DNA of 64,000 bases from Saprospiraceae bacterium (GTDB taxonomy: Bacteria; Bacteroidota; Bacteroidia; Chitinophagales; Saprospiraceae): the NCBI GenBank assembly GCA_016715405.1, contig JADKAE010000004.1, positions 1 through 64,000 on the forward strand, written 5' to 3'. Below, piece by piece: positions 63,707-64,000 of the stretch; the first letter of the stretch is position 1; every line of letters starts with the position of its first letter. The notes under the pieces were generated by a model that saw only the letters and a list, made by a program, of their open reading frames with translations, was not told the DNA's origin and did no database searches. The translations under genes and the position numbers were made by a program.

Positions 63707-64000
63707 CGAGCGAAGAGGTACCATACACCCAGGTAAAAACGGTATTGCAGCCTTTTATTCCTGCATTGGGGCAAGCCGCCGATGTAATTCTCGATCAGGA
63801 GGTTTCTGCTTACCCGGTTTTTATAGTACATCAGGCTATACTAAGCATGGGCATTCCGCTTATAGAAAACGCGGCGGAAAGCGAGTGGTCGGTCAATGCG
63901 TCTACCCTAGAAGAGTTAGTCACCAAGCAAATTGTCCAGGAAGACAAATTGGATGTATTCAGGCAGGTATATAAAGATCCCCGCACCTTTTTGTGTTTAT
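63703..64000 (+). CDS. Hypothetical protein, 3' end cut by window
   Basis: ATG at 63703 overlaps the rlmD stop (ATGA) and the frame stays open for 99 codons to the window edge: 'MTSEEVPYTQVKTVLQPFIP', 'GQAADVILDQEVSAYPVFIV', 'ENAAESEWSVNASTLEELVT'. It looks like a cytoplasmic alpha/beta protein of Bacteroidota with no named domain. The overlap suggests translation is coupled to rlmD. Confidence 0.7.
   Translation, partial: MTSEEVPYTQVKTVLQPFIPALGQAADVILDQEVSAYPVFIVHQAILSMGIPLIENAAESEWSVNASTLEELVTKQIVQEDKLDVFRQVYKDPRTFLCL

Overview
The window looks like Bacteroidota, most likely a Saprospiria-type (Lewinella/Haliscomenobacter-like) genome. The evidence is two large proteins built for the type IX secretion system (one with a clear C-terminal sorting domain), a PorV-family outer-membrane protein, a CarboxypepD_reg/TonB receptor, several SurA-like foldases, LytTR and DUF4143 families, HemJ, and promoter-like TAnnTTTG boxes. 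I found no rRNA, tRNA or CRISPR array.

Layout. 1-9.5 kb is an accessory, decaying region. It holds three versions of a YhcG (DUF1016) PD-(D/E)XK nuclease gene (a frameshifted one, a small deletion relic and an intact one), two broken DUF4143 ATPase genes (one split by a small TA-flanked palindromic element), a broken LytTR response regulator, a carbonic anhydrase and a peroxiredoxin whose 3' end plus terminator is duplicated on both sides of the intact nuclease gene. 9.6-22.8 kb has a lipoprotein, a GntP-type transporter, a 1053-aa thrombospondin-type-3 repeat protein for type IX secretion, a GNAT enzyme, queD, an FkbM methyltransferase, a DUF4139 protein, a 223-bp fold-back element, a small HTH gene with a three-unit 10-bp repeat, and two unassigned secreted proteins. 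22.8-38.9 kb is a mainly leftward block: CHAT protease with an N-terminal EAD-like domain, methylmalonyl-CoA mutase, an AlgI/AlgJ-like O-acetylation pair, enoyl-CoA hydratase, TIGR02757, a zinc-ribbon protein, a nuclease gene split by a 245-bp TIR element, a LolC/E permease, uvrA, obg, pth and hemJ. 39.4-48.4 kb is a three-gene surface module (TonB receptor, 1347-aa secreted protein, PorV-family barrel). 48.4-64 kb is housekeeping: greA, HIT, ruvC, a flippase-like protein, DUF3108, DUF4230, a POT peptide transporter, three SurA-like genes in a row, an M48 protease, mscL, RDD, rlmD and the start of one more gene.

Two general points matter to a reader. First, many conserved genes (uvrA, queD, rlmD, mscL, the TonB receptor, DUF3108, POT, AlgI) carry one-base changes in homopolymer runs, and obg has an in-frame stop. 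This pattern looks more like sequencing or consensus error than biology, so these are annotated as single genes. Second, at least eight intergenic gaps hold the same architecture: a short word repeated in tandem, then its reverse complement repeated, able to form a long hairpin. The word differs from site to site.

The genes of the surface module probably act together: the receptor and the PorV-family protein sit in the outer membrane and the large protein between them is the likely exported partner. The SurA-like trio and the M48 protease fit outer-membrane protein folding and quality control in the same envelope. No complete new defence system was found; the most interesting items are the orphan CHAT protein, the surface triplet, the small palindromic elements and the iterated-word hairpins.
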